From: Paulownia fortunei
Taxonomy: Eukaryota; Streptophyta; Magnoliopsida; Lamiales; Paulowniaceae
DNA length: 64,000 nucleotides
Assembly: GCA_019321725.1 (NCBI GenBank)
Contig: CM033110.1
Location: 3,837,278 to 3,901,277, forward strand
Direction: 5' to 3'
A program made the position numbers and the translations under genes. The notes under the pieces were generated by a model. The model worked only from the letters and a program-made list of their open reading frames with translations, made no database searches and was not told the origin of the DNA. Below, one piece after another: positions 1-12,169 of the stretch; position 1 is the stretch's first letter, and every line of letters starts with the position of its first letter.

Positions 1-2563
1 TGCAGGAGCATTAGTAAATTTTGCAAACTTAACATACTTTTTGACTGTAGTGGTTGTAAACTGACAAATTTTTCTGCATTACCTTTTAATAAAAGTGTTT
101 AATTTAATTTGGTTCATTCTAATGTGTGGGGATATTGCCCATTTGCCACAAAAGACAGGCCTTGCTGTTATGTCTGATTCACTAATGATTACACTTATTA
201 TTATTGGGTTTATCTTATGAAACATCGTTCTAACTTTTTGAGTATTTATACTGCTTTGCGAGCTCTTGTCAAAACTTAATATTCAGTTTTTATAAAGTGT
301 TTAAGATGCGATTTAGGAGTATACTTCTAATAATTTCCATGACATGCTTGTTTTAGATGGAATAATATATTAAATTTCTTGCACAGATACTCCAGAACAA
401 AATAGTGTGGAACAACTTGTTCTTTTTTATTGTATGCCTTTGTTCCTAGTGAATTCTGGGGGGAAAGCAGTCATTACTGCAGTCCACTTGATTTATAAGA
501 TCCCAACTTCGTACACCTTGGGTTTGTCACCATTCAAAAAATTATACAGTTATGCTCATTTTCATATGAGTTTTTGGTTGTACCTGTTTTCTCCTTCGTC
601 CTCGTATAGAATGTAGCAAGTTAGCTTCTCACTATGCTATTTGTGTTTCCTTAGGTTATGGGGAGGGTCAAAAGGGGATTGTTGCTTTGACCCTGTCACT
701 TAGAAATTATATGTATCTCGTCATGTTTCCTTTCTTTAGCATATTCCTTTTTTTTTTCTATTTCTTTTAATTCTCAAAGCTTGTCTAAGTTTGATATTAT
801 TCACATTGATCATTTCTCTGATGATACAAATAGTATTTCTGCAGATACTAGAACTTTGGTTCCTAATGTTACTACTAGTTCCTCTCGTCCTAAAGTAACC
901 CCAACACCTCTTGAGACTATAGATCCTACTCCTCGCTATTCTGAGTGTACTCTAAGTTATCTATTACCAGACTTTGTTTACTCTTCTTGTTCTCATTTTT
1001 TTACATCCTTTTTATTCTCTATTCATAAACTTTTTGAGCTTCTATCTTATAAAGAGTCAGTTCTTGATTCCATTTGGCACCTAGCTATGGCTGAGGAACT
1101 TTATGCTTTGCACAAAATAGATACTTGGGATTGGTACCTCTATCACTAGGTAAAAGTGCAACTGGTTCATGTTGGGTGTATAAAATCAAAATTAAATTTG
1201 ATGGTTTAATTGAGCGGTATAAAACATGATTGATTGCTAAAGGATTTTCTCACCAGTATGGTATGGATTATGAAGAGACTTTTGTTGTTGCAAAAATGAC
1301 CACTATTTGTACTCTTATTGCAGTTGCATTAGTTCATCAATGGCATATATCACAAATGAATGTTAAAAATTCCTTCATGAATGGTGATCTTTGAGAAGAG
1401 GTTTATAAGGTTCCTTCTCCTGATGTTTCTCATAACCTCGGGGAAGGTTGCAAGCTTAAAAAAGCTTTTTACGGTCTTAAACAGGCACCACGAGCTTGGT
1501 TTGAGAAATTCTCTATTATGCTTACTTCACTTGGTTTCCACTCTAGTAATCATGATTCTGCTCTCTTTTTAAGTGGACTCCATTTGGTCGTATTTTGCTT
1601 TCTTTGTATGTTGATGATATGATTATTACCAATGATGATGTTGATAGTATTGCAGTGTTGAAGTTATAATTAGCTTTTCATTTAGAAAAAAAAAAAGGCT
1701 CTCCACGTTATTTTCTAGTTATTGAGGTAGCTTGTTCTCCTAAAGGCTACCTCTCTCAAAGTTGAAGTACACATTTGACATCTTTGATCGTGCTCGCTTA
1801 CTGATACTGAGACTACTGATACTTCTCTTAAGCTTAATAGTCAGTATCCTTCTTCGGATGACACACATTTGATCGATTATACTTTATATCGCACTATTGT
1901 TGGTAGCTTGGTTTATCTCACCATCACACATCCAAATATTCCCTACGCTGCTTATATTATTAATCAATTTGTTGCTTCTACTATAGTTCATTGGGTTGTT
2001 GTTCTTCAAATTCTATGCTATTTTTGAGGCACACTCATTCAGTATCTTTTATTTCTATTTATCTCTTCTTTAGAGTCGTGTGCATTTTCTGATGCTGATT
2101 GGGCTAATGATCTAGTAGATCGCAAATATACTATATGCTTTTGCATTTTTCTTGGGGATTCTCTCATTTCTTAGAAGAGTAAGAAATAAAGTGTTGTTTC
2201 TCGATCTTTTACAAAAGCTGAGTTCGGGCTATGGCCTCTACTACCATTGAGATAAGTTGGTTATGATGATTACTTGCAAATATAGGTGTTTCTCTTTCTC
2301 ATCCCACTGCTTTATGTTGTGACAATAAGAGTGCTATTCAAATTGTTCACAACTCAATCTTTCATAAGAAAAAAAAGCATATTGAGATTGATTGCCACCT
2401 TAGTCGTCACCACTTTTAGCATGTCACTCTTAGCTTATATTTTGTTTCTTTTTCTTTACAACTTGCAGACTTGTTTACCAAGTCACACTCATTTTCAGAT
2501 TTTTATTTTTTGATTGGCAAACTCTCGATGCTTCTAACAACCACATCTTGAGTTTGTGGGAGA
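1..2563 (+). pseudogene. Ty1/copia pol remnant (integrase, RT, RNase H)
   Basis: Decayed polyprotein of a Ty1/copia retrotransposon, readable only by changing frame and passing stops. Near 115-190 an integrase-core motif (HSNVWGYCPFATK) is visible. At 1053-1150 the reverse-transcriptase entry (WHLAMAEELYALHK) follows. RT continues at 1226-1380 (RLIAKGFSHQYGMDYEETF) and 1400-1570 ([18 protein letters not shown]), with the catalytic YVDD near 1605-1625. RNase H is seen near 2080-2430 (CDNKSAIQIVHNS, IEIDCHL). gag and the 5' LTR lie outside the window or are gone. Several frameshifts and stops make it non-functional. The family call is safe; exact edges are not. Confidence 0.85.
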
Positions 2564-2790
2564 TGTTAGAGTTAGTCATTTTATTTATTATGACTTTTAA
2601 TTTTTCAATTGTAACCATAGGTATATAACTTCTTTTTCATTATATGTAAAGATATATTCTTGACTAGAAGATATCAAAATCCTGGCCTTTATTTTTTCTT
2701 CATCTTTCTCTTCTCTTTGATTTTCTTTGATTCTTTAATATAATGTTTGGATTGAGTAATCTTACATTGGATAGCAAAACATTAGCTTTA
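2564..2790 (+). repeat. LTR-like 3' end of the first copia remnant
   Basis: A purine-rich tract (GTGGGAGA) ending at about 2561 is followed by TGTTAGAGTTAG, the usual junction of polypurine tract and 3' LTR in plant copia elements. The right edge is not defined; homology to any second LTR is not visible in the window. I see nothing further in 2791-2945. Confidence 0.5.
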
Positions 2791-2949
2791 AATGATTGAA
2801 CTTAGTCGGTGTAATCCAACGGTTGAAGAGAAGATCTTTAAGAGCTTTATTAATTTTTTCCTAGCAAAACAACTATCTAGGAAGTGGAGTCAGTATTGAT
2901 TCTAAGTTTTTCAATATCTAACTCATTAGATACTTTTAATTCTTCTTAA

Positions 2950-3600
2950 CAAGCCCACATAATTCTATTTTGTTATTGGTTTCTTTTCTTGCTAATGTTT
3001 AGTTCCACCAAATTTGCTCTAGCTTCTATGGACAACTTATTGGATTTAGTTTGAGACTTACGAATATCTTATTCAATCCATAATCTAACAATAAAATCCT
3101 CACGTCCTATCTCCTTCCACTTATGTTTTAGGTAATTCTTGAAGTCCTTCCATAAATGTAGCAACTCCTCAATTATAGCAGCTACTTGAAAGGACTCACT
3201 GAAATGCATATCTTTAGCATGTATATCATGTAAGATTATTTGCAGCTCTTGGATTGATCTATCACCGTTTTGAAATCTACTATCTTGAAGTCCACAAATT
3301 TGCCAACTATGAATTTCTTCAAGTCGACATCTTCCAATAGTTCTTTTACAGTCTTCACTAAACTATACATGTTATATAGTGTATTGTCTAGTCCATTTAG
3401 AATATAATTCTTACATAGAAAGTCACTACGACTCTATGCCTCGAAAGCTGCTCCATTTGGAGGATCTCTTTCCTCCTCCATCACAGTTAAGACATCCTCT
3501 TGCAAGGACCTCACTAGTTTTAGGGTAGTCAGACAGAACAACTTCTTCTATCACTATCTTTTGAAATCTATACTATTAAACTTATCCAATTTTTCTTCGG
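2950..3600 (-). pseudogene. Ty1/copia gag fragment (UBN2-type)
   Basis: On the minus strand, translation from about 3580 down to 2950 gives a recognisable copia gag with frame breaks. The start resembles PEEKLDKFNSIDFKR, followed by KKLFCLTTLKLVR, NYILNGLDNTLYN, KFIVGKFVDFKIVDFKTVI and, further down, a degenerate LEDLIVRLRIEE-like stretch. This is the nucleocapsid precursor that packages retrotransposon RNA. No protease or pol follows; the sequence runs into unrelated DNA near 2950. It is a truncated, dead copy in the opposite orientation to the element at 1-2563. Confidence 0.75.
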
Positions 3601-4490
3601 GGGGCTAGCGAAATGATTGTAGATATTGAGACCATTGGGATTACACATAATCTCATCTGAAGCTTATAAGATATCAGATATGTGGAATTTACTAAAAGGT
3701 TATAACAATTTGGGCAGAGTAACAGTGTACAGCCGATGCAAGAGTTTAACTATTTGTCCTTAAGATGAAATTACCCCACACACAGTTATTACAGAATTTG
3801 GCAATCATTTCGCAAGATACAACGACTAACTTCTTATGATAGCAATATTACAAATCACAAGAACAACAAACAAAAGGTGTTTCTGAACTCTTTTAGAAGA
3901 CTTAGGAATATAAGAAGAAAATTCAGATTGGAGTGAATGAAAGGAGTGAAAACAGAGGGTCTATTTATAATTTTTGAAAGGTTGTGAGATGCAGACACAA
4001 TCCTTGAAAAAAGATGATGGTTGGATAGATATAACTTAGTATTTACTAGACTGGACAAACATCTCTATCTAGTAGGCACTGACCAGACAGACATATCCAT
4101 TTGGTGCTGGCTGGAGAAACATATCTGTCTATTCACATTGTCAGAAGATTTTGCACAGTCAGCAAGCTACTATTCAGCGCCACGCATCACTATCTGAGTA
4201 ATTACACTTTTCAAGCTTAGATTGAAAGGAAAATTAATTAATAATTTAATAAAATTTCCAAGCCTAAGCTCAAGCCTAGCCTGACCCAGTTGAGAGGCTA
4301 GTTGCCGCTCGCACATATGGGCTTTACTCCAAACCTACAATGATGTTGGTCCTTCATTTTCAAAAGACTATTGGTACTACTTAGGGCCCAAATGCACGTG
4401 TCAACTTTAGGCTAAATAAAGTGGTTTTTGTTTTACACATTTTTCAATGTAGGATAGGTGACTTTTCACATTTTCATCCTTTTTTATTCA
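3601..4490 (-). repeat. Leader and LTR-like promoter region of the minus-strand copia fragment
   Basis: This stretch lies upstream of the gag fragment on the minus strand. It contains a TATA-like motif (TATAAATAG, about 3960-3968 on the complement) followed by a pyrimidine-rich start region, as expected of an LTR promoter. I could not find a tRNA primer-binding site or LTR ends, so the assignment is by position and motif only. No gene is visible. Confidence 0.35.
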
Positions 4491-4495
4491 ATAAT

Positions 4496-5554
4496 TGTTA
4501 TAGATTTTGCGAATACAAGTATACTATATTGTAGACAAGCAATACAGTGGATAAGTAGGATATTATTCCTACGAGAACTGTTGAATTACTAAATACTGAA
4601 ATTAGTTAACCCTCATTCTATATGAACAATCAAGTTAAAATGTTGATTAATGCTAACTAAGAAAATTTTAAACTAAAGTGCGAAATCAAATTAAGATTAA
4701 CTTATTTGACTCAAAAAACTTAGAGTTTATGATTTTACCATAATTAATCAGATTTAAACGCTCAATCGCATCAATCTCAATTTATTTTCTCAATTGATAG
4801 TCAAGAATCTCTCAATTATTCAATAGTCTCTCCCAAGGTCTAATGAAAATTTTGCCAATTGCTAAACCACTATATTCCTATGTGAATTAAACAATCAATA
4901 AATCATTGGGCTCTATGAATCTCAATTACGACTACACAAATTATGCAAGTATATTTCTTTCTTACATGCAATTTATAATTTTCTACACATAGAACCCGAC
5001 ACATATATCACCTCCAAATCAATATGATTAAAAAATCATTCAATATGATCCAAAGTCTTGTTGAAAGTTGGATTTTATAGTTTTCCCAAAGTGATGTAAG
5101 AATCCGAGTCCAAAAATTGTACTTTTGAAAATCCGCGACATTTGGCGCCTAAGCGCTAAAAAACGGTGCCTAGGCACCATGTGTTTTGTCTACAATCGTT
5201 GCAATCGGTGCCTAAGCGCCAAATTATGACACCTAGGTGCTAAACTCTCTGTTTGGTGCATTCTGCAATTGGCGCCTAGGCGCTAAACTCTGTTTGGTGC
5301 TCGTTTACCCTACACACATGCTTGAACTCATTTTCTTTAACTTTTGGTGTCTTAGCTCCGATAGGATTGCTCCTAGGGTCCATTTACTTATATCATTGCA
5401 ATCATTTTTTTTTCATTTGCTAACAAATTGTCTCATCTTTCCATTCCCTACAAAACACCGACAAAAGACATGAAAATATCCTAAAACTTACTTGAAAATC
5501 AATATCTTCTTAAGCTAAAGATATTCAATTTATTGGTATAAAACCAATGTAACA
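4496..5554 (-). repeat. 3' LTR of the non-coding retrotransposon
   Basis: This LTR shares long stretches with 7629-8796 and 40049-41677, including the block about 4620-5030. Compared with those copies it lacks roughly 300 bp where 8040-8355 aligns, joining near 5045. It holds a cluster of GCGCCTAGGCGC-like palindromes at 5144-5283. The element-side edge is TGTTACAT on the minus strand at 5554. Confidence 0.8.
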
Positions 5555-7628
5555 AATACCCTCAAACTTAAATATTTGTTTGTCCTCAAGCAACAAGAAA
5601 AATACCAGTTAAAACAAGGACCACAATACAAACTTGAGTGCTGTAACACCCCTAAACCTAACTGTAGAACCTAAACAAGCTAATACAGTTAAGTCAAGAA
5701 ATATTAACTTTTCATCAATAATAGAGTTATGATTTTAATAAAAGTTTATCTTTTTGACTATAAGAGAAAGAACTTGAATTCATTTGTTGTTTTATTTCAC
5801 TGCAAAAAGTCACTTAAGTAATATGTTAATCAAAAAAATAAAAGTTTGATCTCATATTTCATGTACTAGTGCATGTTAAAGTAGAAGTGGAACATATAGT
5901 AATAATTATTCATGTTCGTGCAATCATGCTATTTGTATGACATAATCCAATAGTGCGTATTGATTAGATACATATTTATGCAAGATGTTTATTATTGGCT
6001 CACAATCAGATAATTGGGCATTACAAGTGCACCAAGAATCAAAACATCAATATGCCTCAAAGATTTCCAAACTGCCAACTTAAATGAAACTTCAAAAGTC
6101 AATCAAAACCTAAGTACCAACATGCGCACCAGTTTAATTCAATGTCATGATCTTACGCGTGTGTGTGTTATAGTTGGGTCATCAAGTCATATTCATCCCT
6201 CGGATGAGGTTATAAAGTTAAACACTGTCTAAAAAATCCACTTCTAAAGATGAATTGATATTATAACCAAACTTTATATGCTTGATTTTTACACTAATCT
6301 CCACTAATGTAGATTAACCATAACATCAAAGATCAAAAGGACTTTTAAAGCTTGTAATATAAGTCTAGGGATATGGGTAGAAATTTGGATATTAAAGTGG
6401 CTCACAATCACTCTAAAACATATAGCCAATCTAGAACCATGCTTGCAAAAACCAACCTCTCAACCTTGTATCAAGCTCCTTTTTTTCGGCTGACATGTTT
6501 CTTTAAACACATTTTCTTCCTTTCTATCATCTTTTCTCATTTTCTTCACTTTTCTTTTTCTTTTCTTCTTCTTTTTTTTTACCCCCAAACTTATGATGTT
6601 TTATAATGATATCAAAGGGGTGTCTTTCACAATCTTTTCATCAATCTCCTCTTTTATTTTTTTCATAGGGAGATGAGATAAAACATTGTCAATATTTCCC
6701 AACATTTGCACAATTGTATAATCCACAAATCAAGCTCTACATTGACTGTGTGTTGAGTAAAGAGTAAATTTGGTAGACAAAAAAAAATAAATATAAAGGC
6801 TAGGAATATTTTGTGAGGTGACAAAGAAACATGATACATTAGGCTCAAATGAGACACTAAGGATAAAATATACAAATTTGGTAGGTTTTTATAGGCTCAA
6901 TCTGTCCAAAGATAGCCTAAATCATTTTCTTAATATTATGTCACCAAAGATTTTGCCTCAACTAGTGATCAAATAAGTTCTAAAGTGTGGTGGGATCTTT
7001 TAAAAGCATTTATGCCCTATAAACTGTCTCTAAGTAATTAAATATAATTTGACAACCAACTAGTGCTCAATTATAACAAGAATCACTAAGTAAGGTGAAT
7101 TGACACGCATATCAATTGGTAAGACAAAGACATCATTAATCAATTCCAAAAATCTATCATTAAGGCAATCAATATTTCATCATTGGCCACAATGATTCGA
7201 TTCAAGTGCACTCAATAAGACAATTTTTTTTACATTTGAAAATAACTAATAATTTACGAACATAAAAAGAAACTAAGACACCAAAGCAAAGCAAAGAATA
7301 CGAAACAAACATAGACTCTGACAAAAAAAAACATAAACAAATAAATCCCCCAAACTTAAGATGAGACATTGCCTCAATGGCAAAAAAAAAAAGAAAAAAA
7401 AAAGAAAAATGGAGGGCTTCCCTAATTGGTGAAAGTATCAGCGAGCATTGTTATCCTTCGGCTGTGACTTAGGAGAGAAATGAGGCAACTTAGAGGGCTA
7501 TGAAAAGTTTGCAAGGTATCAACTTGAGCTGCAACTCGTGCAATTGGTGTCTTGTGAATCGTCAGCTTCCAAGTTAGAACTTCAACCAAAATAAAGAAAA
7601 TAGGATCAAAGATATGGAAAATAGGGTA
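5555..7628 (-). other. Internal region of the non-coding retrotransposon
   Basis: No coding domain could be read on either strand in this 2.1-kb region. A second polypurine-like tract (AAGTTTGGGGGATTT on the minus strand) lies at about 7345-7360, close to the inner edge of the 5' LTR, in addition to the one at 5555-5570. That suggests internal rearrangement. The rest is AT-rich with pyrimidine runs such as 6480-6590. Confidence 0.55.
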
Positions 7629-8796
7629 TAATTTTATTTGAACAATCAAGTTAAAATATTGATTAACACTAACTAAGAAAATTCTAAACTAAAGTGCGAA
7701 ATCAAATTAAGATTAACTTCTTTGACTTAAAAAATCTAGGCTTTATAATTTCACCATAATTAATTAGATTTGAATGCTCAATCACATCAATTTCAATTTA
7801 TTTTCCTAGTTGATAGTCGACAATCCCTCAATTATTCAATAACCTCTCCTAAGGTCTAATGATATTTTACCTATTGCTAAACTACTATATTCTTAATAAA
7901 TCATTGGGCTCTATGGATCTCAATTACGACTATATAAATCATGCAAATATATTCCTATCTTACATATAATTTATGATTTTCTACGCATAGAACTCGACAT
8001 ATATATCACCTCCAGATCAATATGATTAACAAATCATTCAATTAGTGACCAAGTAATTGAAAGGATTAAGAACTATGTAGAAAACTTCAACTAAATCAAA
8101 TAAACATTAAATTAAATTGAAAGAGAAATTCAAATCATCCTAATTAGGTTACATCAAAACCCTAGAAAAGAAAATAAGCCCATAATCATGTCTATCAAAT
8201 TCATAGATAAATTTGAATGCATGATAAAAGCAAAATCACAAGAATAAAGGAAAAAGAAAAATATGAAATCTTCAAAGATGAAGCTCCCAACTTGATTCTC
8301 CAGCTTTCTTCCTTGCTCTCTTTTTCTTTTTCTAGGTCTTCTTTAGTCCCAAGATGATCTAAAGTCTTGTTGAAAGTTGGATTTTATAGTTTTCCCAAAG
8401 TGATGTAAAAATTCGAATATAAAAATCATACTTTCGAAAATCCATGACATTTGGTGCCTAGGCACCATGTGTTCTGTCTGTAATCGTTACAATCGGCAGC
8501 TAAGCACCAATTATGGCACATAGGAGCCAAACTCTGTTCGATGCCTGTTCACCCTGCAGAATTTAACTCATTTTCTTTAACTTTTGGTGCCTGAGCTCTG
8601 ATAAGATTGTGCCTAGGGTCTATTTACTCATATCATTCTAATTATTTTTCTTCTATTTGCTAGCAAATTGTCTCATCTTTCCATTCCCTACAAAAAATAT
8701 TGACAAAACACGTGAAAATATCCTAAAACTTGCTTGAAAATCAATATCTTCTTAAGCTAAAGATATTCAATTTATCGGTGTAAAACTGATGTAACA
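7629..8796 (-). repeat. 5' LTR of the non-coding retrotransposon (inner end deleted)
   Basis: Homologous to 4496-5554 from its position 4616 onward. The first ~120-130 bp of the other copy, including the TG...primer-side end, are missing here, so the primer-binding site is also lost. It keeps the ~300-bp block (8040-8355) that the 3' LTR lacks. The outer edge at 8796 is followed by the ATAAT duplication. Confidence 0.75.
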
Positions 8797-8801
8797 ATAA
8801 T

Positions 8802-10258
8802 TAAGCTTTTAAGTGGCTTATTTTGTGCTTTAATTTCTCATTCACTCAAAATAGGTTTTGAGAAATTAATTATATTAAACTCATCTATTTGTAGTGTAGA
8901 TGACACTTAACCAAATAGTTTCATTTTATCTAAATAAAACCCACTTAAATTATTGGTCAAAGTTAGATCAAAATCCAACTTTTCAAGATTAATTTTAAAT
9001 AGAATAGGATATTGATGCTTTGTTAGAAAAAATAAGTTTAACGGGGGCTGTGATTAAGGTTGCACTTTATATTTGGGCTATTTTATGTGAATCTTACTCA
9101 AATTTGTCTACTTTTGTTGGTAAAATTGGTTCATCACATTTTGAAAAATGTTTGTGCATAACAAGTTTTATGATTTTCTCCCCATCTTATCAATGAGTTT
9201 TATGGGACAACTAATGTTGATGATTTAAATCTGCATAGTGATTATGATAGGATGATTAAGGAGTTAACAGGATAGAAGATTAGGAATGGCCTAGTACCAC
9301 ATATTTTTCAGCATCTACACTCACTTTGAAGTATACAATTTTGCATAAGATTGCCTTGCATAATTGGACACCAACGCCTAACTTAACAATTATAGTCAAG
9401 GATTAGGTTGTCTTATTTTATTGTGCTGGAACAGGTCACTCAATCAATATGGGCCAGCATGTGTTCAATAAAATCATCAAGCATGCTGAATTAGAACAAC
9501 ACATGGTATTTTACCATTTCGTTGTCTAATCTATCATCTTCTTATGTCTCGAGGGTTAGTGAGAAAGAACACAGAGGTGCTAAAATCCTAGGAAGGCTCT
9601 GAGACTTTCTCCTATGTTGCTGGGAAATTTTGATTACATTAAGGGTAAATCTAAAGGTAAGGAACCAACGGATGACTCTATCATGTTGCAGCATCATCAG
9701 GAACAAACTTCCTTTCATTCCTGGAAGAAGCAGTACTGAAGCTTATGCAACTGATGCTAATAGTTGCTGCAAGGGTAAGACAACTATATATACTGATTGG
9801 TAAGTTGAAAGACACCGAGTTAGGAGGAGTTGATGCTATTGCTCATAAGTCTACTAGTTTTATTTCAAATTCTTATGCATCTTTGGCTATTTTTCATCAG
9901 AAAGGTGGAGTAGCAGAAGAAGGAGCTGGAGTTGGAGCTGCTGAGGAAGGTGAATGATTTTTTTTAGGTTTTGATGTTTTGGTTTCCTGAGGTAAACTGA
10001 ATGCTTTATGCCTTGTTTTTGTATTTTTAGCTGTCTGCTTGATGGCATAGGGAGTTTGTTTTTGCACCTATGCTTGTATTTTCAAATTTATTGATGCAGA
10101 TGATCTTGTTGTTGATGATGTTTAAAAATATGCAGGTTATTTGTTTGATCATGATCGTGCTCTAACACTTAAAGGATTTTGCTTTTCATGTTTCAACATT
10201 GAACTTTTGCATCCGAGGTAAGTGATGTGTTTTGATTAAAAATGCTTAAGGGGAAGAT
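8802..10258 (+). pseudogene. Decayed plus-strand mobile-element coding region, family uncertain
   Basis: Broken plus-strand coding is visible at 9180-9330 (LINEFYGTTNVDDLNLHSDYD) and 9420-9520 (GHSINMGQHVFNKIIKHAE), then a basic stretch near 9590-9700 (GNFDYIKGKSKGKEP). These fragments recall the domain annotated in plants as putative plant transposon protein, found in many retroelement-derived ORFs, but the match is weak and from memory. A purine tract (GGGGAAGA) at 10250-10257 leads into an LTR-like repeat, as at the 3' end of a retroelement. No intact ORF of note. Confidence 0.35.
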
Positions 10259-11790
10259 TATTAAGTATTTTGGTTGGCATTTATTGCAAAACTAACATAG
10301 AAAATTTTGAACACTGTTAGATAGGTTTTAATATGGTAAGATGTGAACTTTCCATATTGTAACATGAACAATAGCGATAGATTTTAAGTAATAGTTTGAA
10401 TTAATTATTTTTGAATTCATGCAAATTTTGTGTAGAATTAATGGGAGATTACATGATGGAATTTGTTTTCTATAAAGAATGAACAAGATTGGATATATGT
10501 GAAAATAAATCTTGAAGAAGTCCAATATGGAAAGAATCCTACAAAGAAAATAGGTCTATTTTAGGAAGAAGTTGTGGTTAAAACAACTCCTAGTATATTT
10601 ACGAGATTTGTAGCATAAATAGATGATCCTTTGTATTTATAATTTCTGAGAGTTTTTGAGAGAAAAATGCAAAATTGTTTGAGTAGAAATTGTCTCCATG
10701 GCGAATTATTTTTGAATTGGGTTTTAGAATTTCATGTCTGCCAACGAGTTGAGATTCTTGCCGTATTGCAACATCTTGTTTGACATTTGTTGATAGAAGG
10801 AGGTGAGTCTTTTGGGGAAGGTGCTCTACTGTCTAAAGAAGTTCAACTTTGAAGGAAGTTCAACAAAGCAGATTAAATCGAAGGGGATCTCGCAAACAAA
10901 TTTTACTATTTGGAGCAATACATGAACGACATCAATCAAAGATGGAGTCTTTAATTGTTTTAAGTCTTATTATAGCATTGTGTAAAAACTGATCTAATAG
11001 TAGATTGTTTTTCTCTGTTCGTGGCCTCGAACTATTTTGATATTTGTAGCACTTATGTCAATTTTATTTTCCACTGCATGCTATAACTTATGTAATAACA
11101 TTAACTATAACAAATAATCTGGCTAAATGTTATAAAAATAAAGGCAACAAATTCAATAGATAATATTAAAGTTATCATTATATCAAGTGACAAAATTTAT
11201 GTTTTATAACAATATTAGTTTTTAGAAGTTTAATAATGACAAAAATTTGAATAAGTTGCCACTATTGGTAAATAATGATATGAGAATTAAGTGAAAGTAT
11301 AATTAGTGACAAAAAACAGTGTCGAAGCAAAATAAAATTATTGTTACTTAAAACATGTTATTAATGACAACTTTTATATTGTCGCTTAACATTTGGTCAC
11401 TCATATAATTTTTTTTGAGTGGCAACGAAGTGAGAATACACCATGTATGGGGTCTAAATTCTTTATTAGTTTTGCAACCTTTACATTATAAAAGCTACTT
11501 CAAAGGTTTTTCAATTTTTAGGGATTATGATTGTCAATTGAGTTGAACAAGCCAGAGCCTTGCTTGTTTGTTCCCCTAATATTTCAGTTTGGGTCATCAA
11601 TTTTAAATAATATTTTATCTCCTATTTTAAGATTAGTAATATACGCCAATTATATATTGATGATGTCATTTTACACACTTGACGTGTATTCATGATCTTT
11701 GAATAAGAGATAAAATATCATTTGCAATAGATGATCCAGATAGCTAATATTTGGGCTAAGCTTAGTTAATTTGTTCAAGGTCTCACATTG
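10259..11790 (+). repeat. Dispersed repeat, copy A (LTR-like, with CACTA-end remnant)
   Basis: Its first ~330 bp (10225-10590) match 11789-12153 and its later part (11290-11575 plus 11753-11780) matches 19130-19440. The start follows a polypurine-like tract and reads TATTAAGTATTTT against TGTTAAGTATTTT in copy B, suggesting the 5' edge of a 3' LTR. The part ending at about 11424 (a complement beginning CACTCAAAAAAAA) resembles the right terminus of the CACTA element at 12154-19249. No gene is seen in 10590-11290. Confidence 0.55.
11585..11743. mobile_element. MITE with 9-bp target duplication (Mutator-type)
   Basis: A 159-bp element with about 40-bp terminal inverted repeats: the left end reads CAGTTTGGGTCATCAATTTT and the right end, complemented, CTATCTGGATCATCTATTGC, both running into ATATTTTATCTC. 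It is flanked by a perfect 9-bp direct repeat CTAATATTT at 11576-11584 and 11744-11752. The homologous repeat at about 19385-19410 has no insert, giving an empty site. Duplication length points to the Mutator superfamily. It has no coding capacity. Confidence 0.8.
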
Positions 11791-12153
11791 ATGTGTTTTA
11801 ACTATAAATGCCAGAATGAGAGATTGTTAAGTATTTTATTTGGCAAAACTAAAATAGAAAAATTTGAACACTTTTGAAAAGGTGACAATTTGGTAAGAGG
11901 TGAAATTTTCATATTTAGGTGGACTTTCATACTGTAACATGAATAATATCTGCAGATTCTATGTAATAACTTGAATTAATTATTTCTGGATTTGTGCAGG
12001 GTTTTGTACAGAATTTATGGAAGAATGAAAGATGGAATTTGTTTCCTATAAGGAATGTACAATATTTGATATCTGTGAAAAATAAATTTTGTAGAAATCC
12101 AACATGAAAAGAGTTATACATAGGAAATGAGTCTATTTTTGGAAGAAGTTATG
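11789..12153 (+). repeat. Dispersed repeat, copy B (left part, interrupted by CACTA element)
   Basis: Aligns with 10225-10590: a purine tract, then TGTTAAGTATTTT at 11825, and shared blocks such as TAACATGAA and GAATTTGTTT. It stops at 12153, where the CACTA element starts. Homology to copy A resumes on the other side of that element at 19250. Confidence 0.65.
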
Positions 12154-12169
12154 CACTGTAGGAAAAAAA

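Larger units (their letters stand above)
4496..8796 (-). mobile_element. Non-coding LTR retrotransposon with 5-bp target duplication
   Basis: A 4301-bp element bounded by TG...CA ends and by a perfect direct repeat ATAAT at 4491-4495 and 8797-8801. Two homologous LTRs in the same orientation (4496-5554 and about 7629-8796) enclose about 2.1 kb with no readable gag or pol. A purine-rich tract (TTTGAGGGTATT on the minus strand) sits next to the LTR at 5555-5570, which fixes the orientation as minus. The LTR style, with long LTRs starting TGTTACAT, looks like Ty3/gypsy Tat/Athila-type or LARD-like elements; that is a guess. A solo LTR of the same family lies at 40049-41677. Confidence 0.8.

Noticed and set aside
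10259..12153. Reading copies A and B as the two LTRs of one retrotransposon
   Set aside because: Both are preceded by a polypurine-like tract, as 3' LTRs are, and there is no primer-binding site or coding interior between them.
12154..12160. 3-bp target duplication for the CACTA element
   Set aside because: Flanking triplets ATG and GGA do not match, so I do not claim one.
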